In this document: in pieces, positions 60,715-64,000 of the stretch
Position numbering within the stretch: the stretch's first letter is position 1
How the letters are laid out: the number at the start of each line of letters is the position of its first letter
Assembly: GCF_018687355.1 (NCBI RefSeq)
Contig: NZ_CP061288.1
Location: forward strand, 1,064,144-1,128,143
Direction: 5' to 3'
DNA from: Polynucleobacter sp. VK25
GTDB taxonomy: Bacteria; Pseudomonadota; Gammaproteobacteria; Burkholderiales; Burkholderiaceae
DNA: 64,000 bases
The notes under the pieces: model-generated
Databases searched by the model: none
Told to the model about the DNA's origin: nothing
The model's input: the letters and a program-made list of their open reading frames with translations, nothing else
Program-made: the position numbers and the translations under genes

Positions 60715-61695
60715 ATGACCATCCTGAAATCCCCTCTTTTATGCCTTTGTGCCCTTCTATCTTTAGCTGGCTCGGCTTTTGCTGCCCCAGACACCGATTG
60801 GCCTAAAAAACCAATTGTTGCGATTGTCTCTTTTCCAGCAGGCGGTTCCACCGATATCTTTGCACGCAGCGTAACCGCCCCCTTAGCGGAGGCCTTAGGG
60901 CAATCCATTGTTGTTGAGAACAAACCTGGAGCTGGCGGCATGATTGGCTTGCAAGCCGCAGCTAAAGCGGCGCCTGATGGCTACACTATCCACATTAGCG
61001 CATTGACTAACCAGTCAATCTCTTTAGCCTTATTTAAAAATCCGCCGGCTGATTTGCAAAAAGACTTTGCACCAGTTGCATTAATTGGAACGATTCCACA
61101 CCTAATCGTTGTGAATCCAAGTGTTCCAGCAAAAAATCTCCCAGAGCTTATTGCCTTCATTAAGTCGAAAAAGGGTGACTTTAATTACGCATCACAAGGT
61201 AATGGCAGTCTCTCGCATTTAGAGTCCACTTTATTCATGCAACGTATCGGCGCAACTGGTACTCACATTCCATACAAAGGAAGCAGCTTCGCCTTGCCTG
61301 ATTTGATTGCAGGCAACACTCTGATGATGTTTGACAGCGTGACAGCATCGCTCCCCCATATCCAAAGTGGCAAGCTACGTCCAATCGCCATAGCTGCTGC
61401 AGAACGCTCTCCTTTAATGCCGAACGTTCCTACCTTGGGGCAGGATGGCATGAAACAGTTTGATGTTGAAAATTTTTATGCCGTTTACGTGCCTAAGGCC
61501 ACATCTCCTGCGATTATTGCTAAATTAGAAAGAGAGATCCGGAAGATTTTGACTAATCCAGATTTCAAAGCACGCATGGCAGCCCAAGGCATTCATCCGC
61601 AGTTTGCAAACTCTGAGAGATTATCTGAAATCACCGCAAGTGAGGCCAGTAAATGGGATAAGGCTGTAAAGTCAGCAAATATTAAGATTGACTGA
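60715..61695 (+). CDS. Bug-family periplasmic solute-binding protein
   Basis: A second TctC/Bug receptor with 326 residues. It has a signal peptide (ending AFA), WPKKPIVAIVSFPAGGSTDIFARSV and DGYTIHISALTNQSISLAL. It is divergent from the aminotransferase operon and is followed by a gamma-glutamyltransferase gene, suggesting a glutamyl-compound or peptide-derived ligand. Bug ligands cannot be read directly from sequence. Confidence 0.9.
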   Translation: MTILKSPLLCLCALLSLAGSAFAAPDTDWPKKPIVAIVSFPAGGSTDIFARSVTAPLAEALGQSIVVENKPGAGGMIGLQAAAKAAPDGYTIHISALTNQSISLALFKNPPADLQKDFAPVALIGTIPHLIVVNPSVPAKNLPELIAFIKSKKGDFNYASQGNGSLSHLESTLFMQRIGATGTHIPYKGSSFALPDLIAGNTLMMFDSVTASLPHIQSGKLRPIAIAAAERSPLMPNVPTLGQDGMKQFDVENFYAVYVPKATSPAIIAKLEREIRKILTNPDFKARMAAQGIHPQFANSERLSEITASEASKWDKAVKSANIKID

Positions 61696-61734
61696 TACTA
61701 ATCATTAGCCGCATTGAATAAGCAGAAAAATACT

Positions 61735-63324
61735 ATGTTGATATCCCCACCCTTTGGCGGCGGTCGCGCGCCTGTTCTAGCCAGAAACACTGTTGCAAGC
61801 TCTCAACCACTTGCTACACAAGCTGGTATTGAAGCCTTGCAGAATGGGGGTAATGCTGTTGATGCTGCGCTAGCAACCGCAATCACACTCACTGTTGTTG
61901 AGCCTACGATGAATGGCATCGGTGGAGATGGTTTTGCAATTCTTTGGGATGGCAAGAAAATGCATGGCTTAAATGCTTCTGGTCGTGCGCCAGCAGCCTG
62001 GAAGCCGGAATATTTTGCTGGTAAAGCCGAAATGGATCTCATTGGCTGGAATACAGTCACCGTCCCCGGCATGGTTGCAGGCTGGATTGAGCTCTCCAGA
62101 AAGTTTGGCAAGCTACCCTTCGCTCAATTATTTACACGAGCAATCGACTATGCAGAAAATGGCTTTCCAGTCTCCCCTGTTATCGCCCGTCAATGGCGCG
62201 AAGCGATTCCGATTCTGAAAAATCAGCCGGGCTTTACAGAATCTTTTTTGATTGACGGTAAATCACCTCAAGCAGGTCAGATCTGGAAATATCCTGCACA
62301 AGCTAAGACCTTGAGAGAAATTGCTGCCACTGAAGGTGAATCTTTTTACAAGGGTCCACTTGCACAGAGCATGGTGGACTTTGCCCAAGCTACCGGTGGT
62401 TGCTTCACCATGCAAGATTTTGCTGATAACAAGCCGGAGTGGGTAGAGCCTCTCGCCTTTGATTATGGCGACTATACCCTCCATGAAATTCCACCCAATG
62501 GTTCAGGCATTGCCGCACAAATTGCTTTAGGTATTTTGCAAGCAGCTAATGTGAAGCAATATCCAGCCAATTCAGCGCAACGTATCCACCTGCAGATTGA
62601 AGCGATGCGGATGGCATTTGCCGATGTCTATGCTTATGTCTCTGATGCGCGCTCCATGCAAATGCCAGTGAGCTCCCTATTGGATCAGGATTACTTAGCT
62701 AGTCGCGCTGCCCTCATTGATCACAACCAGGCTGGTAGCTATGGCCCAGGTGATCCACACTCAGGAGGCACTGTTTATCTTTGCGCCGCCGATGCATCCG
62801 GTATGATGATCTCCTATATTCAGTCAAACTTTAAAGGGTTTGGTTCTGGCGTAGTAGCGCCAGGAGGTATTGCTTTTCATAATCGCGGTATGAGTTTCAG
62901 ACTTGAGGACGGCCACCCCAATCAAGTTGCCCCAGGAAAGCGCCCTTTCCACACGATTCTTCCGGCCTTCCTGACTAAGGACGGTAAACCGACCATGGCA
63001 TTTGGTGTCATGGGTGGCAATATGCAACCCCAAGGGCATATTCAGTTTGTGATGCGCTTTGTAGATGAATACCTCAATCCACAAGCCTGCTCTGATGCGC
63101 CACGCTGGCGTATTGATGATGTAGGCAAGCTCACCGTTGAAGCATCAATGCCATCTAGTGTTGTAGAAGGATTGAAAACTCTAGGTCACGAAGTTGCCGT
63201 GCAACCTGCTAACAGTTTGGATTTTGGCAGTGCGCAAGCAATTGCAAAGCTTACTGAAGATACTGATTCAGCATTTATCGCTGGTAGCGATCATCGTAGA
63301 GATGGATTGGCGGCTGGGTTTTAA
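61735..63324 (+). CDS. gamma-glutamyltransferase family protein
   Basis: This N-terminal nucleophile hydrolase-type enzyme transfers or hydrolyses gamma-glutamyl groups from glutathione and similar compounds. From ATG 61735 it has 529 residues. NTVASSQPLATQAGIEALQNGGNAVDAALATA is the family opening. The autocleavage site and nucleophile lie at Thr346 in SGGTVYLCAAD, and the closing regions GFGSGVVAPGGIAFHNRGM and KRPFHTILPAFL follow. No signal peptide is apparent, so a cytoplasmic place or a cephalosporin-acylase-like role is possible. A TTG at 61714 is an alternative start. Confidence 0.88.
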   Translation: MLISPPFGGGRAPVLARNTVASSQPLATQAGIEALQNGGNAVDAALATAITLTVVEPTMNGIGGDGFAILWDGKKMHGLNASGRAPAAWKPEYFAGKAEMDLIGWNTVTVPGMVAGWIELSRKFGKLPFAQLFTRAIDYAENGFPVSPVIARQWREAIPILKNQPGFTESFLIDGKSPQAGQIWKYPAQAKTLREIAATEGESFYKGPLAQSMVDFAQATGGCFTMQDFADNKPEWVEPLAFDYGDYTLHEIPPNGSGIAAQIALGILQAANVKQYPANSAQRIHLQIEAMRMAFADVYAYVSDARSMQMPVSSLLDQDYLASRAALIDHNQAGSYGPGDPHSGGTVYLCAADASGMMISYIQSNFKGFGSGVVAPGGIAFHNRGMSFRLEDGHPNQVAPGKRPFHTILPAFLTKDGKPTMAFGVMGGNMQPQGHIQFVMRFVDEYLNPQACSDAPRWRIDDVGKLTVEASMPSSVVEGLKTLGHEVAVQPANSLDFGSAQAIAKLTEDTDSAFIAGSDHRRDGLAAGF

Positions 63325-63328
63325 TCAG

Positions 63329-64000
63329 CTATCTAGAGCTTGGTAAGCAATTCATATAGAAGCGCTTGATCTCTTGATCACAACTGACATCCCTGGGCTC
63401 AATCGGTCGCTGTAATGTAATTCCCTCAATCGTTTTACAACGACTCAAAGCTACATAAACTTGGCCTGAGGCAAATGCCCCCGAAGAGAGATCTACCTTT
63501 ACCTTATCAAGCGTCTTGCCCTGGCTCTTATGAATGGTTACAGCCCAAGCTAGCATGAGTGGAATCTGTACATACGTTCCAATGATGCTCGGGGAAATCT
63601 TCCCCGACATCATGTCGTGGTCATATCGATATGATTCCCATTGATGGCCTGTGACTTCTACGGTATTTGAGTAAGGCCCGTTCTGAATCATTACTTTCAC
63701 CTTGTCCGATAGCATCTCCCGTACTACACCGATCGTGCCATTGACCCAACGCTTCGGAAATCCCGGATCTGTTGCTGTAAACATGACCTTGGCGCCAACC
63801 TTAAGCACCAAACTGTTGGGCGACGGTAAATTACGCTCATCGATATTGAACTTGCCTGTCGACTGACCTGCGTAAACCTTACCTTCGGTCGTAATGGCAC
63901 GTAAGCCCGCCCCATTAATTTGATCGGCACGCGCATTAGTCGTTGTCAGCGTGATGGTTTGCTCATCCACCTCAGCATCTTTTTGATAACACTGGGCATT
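63329..64000 (-). CDS. PIF1/RecD-like helicase, C-terminal part (N-terminus beyond window)
   Basis: The frame is open from the right edge to the stop at 63329, so the protein begins outside the window. The visible 223 residues include LTTTNARADQINGAGLRAI, KWVGAKVMFTATD-type nucleotide-binding context (VLKVGAKVMFTA), and the helicase motifs MLAWAVTIHKSQGKTLDKVKVDL and GQVYVALSRCKTIEGI. These are motifs V and VI of superfamily 1B. It converges with the gamma-glutamyltransferase gene, with only four bases between the two stops. Confidence 0.85.
   Translation of the reverse strand, partial: NAQCYQKDAEVDEQTITLTTTNARADQINGAGLRAITTEGKVYAGQSTGKFNIDERNLPSPNSLVLKVGAKVMFTATDPGFPKRWVNGTIGVVREMLSDKVKVMIQNGPYSNTVEVTGHQWESYRYDHDMMSGKISPSIIGTYVQIPLMLAWAVTIHKSQGKTLDKVKVDLSSGAFASGQVYVALSRCKTIEGITLQRPIEPRDVSCDQEIKRFYMNCLPSSR

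Noticed and set aside
1..64000. CRISPR arrays and insertion sequences
   Set aside because: No regularly spaced direct repeats of CRISPR length and no transposase-like proteins were seen in the window.

Overview
The window reads as a chromosomal segment of a small-genome, moderate-GC betaproteobacterium of the Burkholderiaceae, most like Polynucleobacter. The grounds are the overall gene content (Bug-type solute receptors, soluble NAD-linked formate dehydrogenase, dispersed nad genes, SorAB, SoxXYZA), the compact spacing and the close resemblance of the housekeeping proteins to that group. This assignment comes from recognising families, not from a search.

Layout. 1-5.7 kb: end of an LhgO-like oxidase gene, then pgi, a phosphomannomutase/phosphoglucomutase, nadA and nadC. 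5.7-9.4 kb (minus strand): a membrane-anchored TAXI-type receptor, nadB, and a small toxin-antitoxin pair with its own palindromic operator. 9.5-14.2 kb: a soluble formate dehydrogenase in which the gamma (NuoE-like) and beta (NuoF-like) subunits are fused. 14.4-18.1 kb: a small lipoprotein, a DUF748/AsmA-like protein, a DUF1080 protein and a YciI protein.

18.2-39.9 kb looks like accessory DNA. A 17-base repeat of the 3' end of tRNA-Ser(GGA) lies at 18212-18228, followed in tRNA sense by an orphan terminator. The intact tRNA-Ser is at 39910-40000. I infer a 21.7 kb island inserted at the tRNA-Ser 3' end. At its left side sits a 6.06 kb integrase/AlpA/primase-helicase element flanked by a perfect 21-base direct repeat (18405-18425 and 24468-24488). 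The remainder is a nearly complete sulfide-oxidation locus: a persulfide-sensor-like ArsR regulator, rhodanese, YeeE/YedE pair, persulfide dioxygenase, sulfide:quinone reductase, TauE exporter, HiPIP, an FNR-like regulator, cytochrome bd oxidase, thioredoxin 2 and the SorAB sulfite dehydrogenase. Together these could convert sulfide to persulfide, sulfite and finally sulfate while respiration continues through a sulfide-tolerant bd oxidase. Two small undescribed proteins, one with NPCGP repeats and one rich in histidine, are part of the operon. Several palindromes, a perfect FNR box and a recurring 18-base motif mark its control regions.

40-51.4 kb is ordinary chromosome: acs, class I fumarase, murI, a TonB/ExbB/ExbD set, tRNA-Leu(UAA), a penicillin-acylase family protein, small envelope proteins and purU. 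51.4-56.2 kb holds a six-gene unit in which a Tat-exported molybdenum hydroxylase and its 2Fe-2S subunit lead directly into soxX-soxY-soxZ-soxA, with no soxB in the window and an atypical SoxY carboxyl end. 56.3-64 kb holds an lrgA/lrgB pair, two Bug receptors around an aminotransferase and a PEP-mutase-family enzyme, a gamma-glutamyltransferase, and the end of a PIF1/RecD-like helicase.
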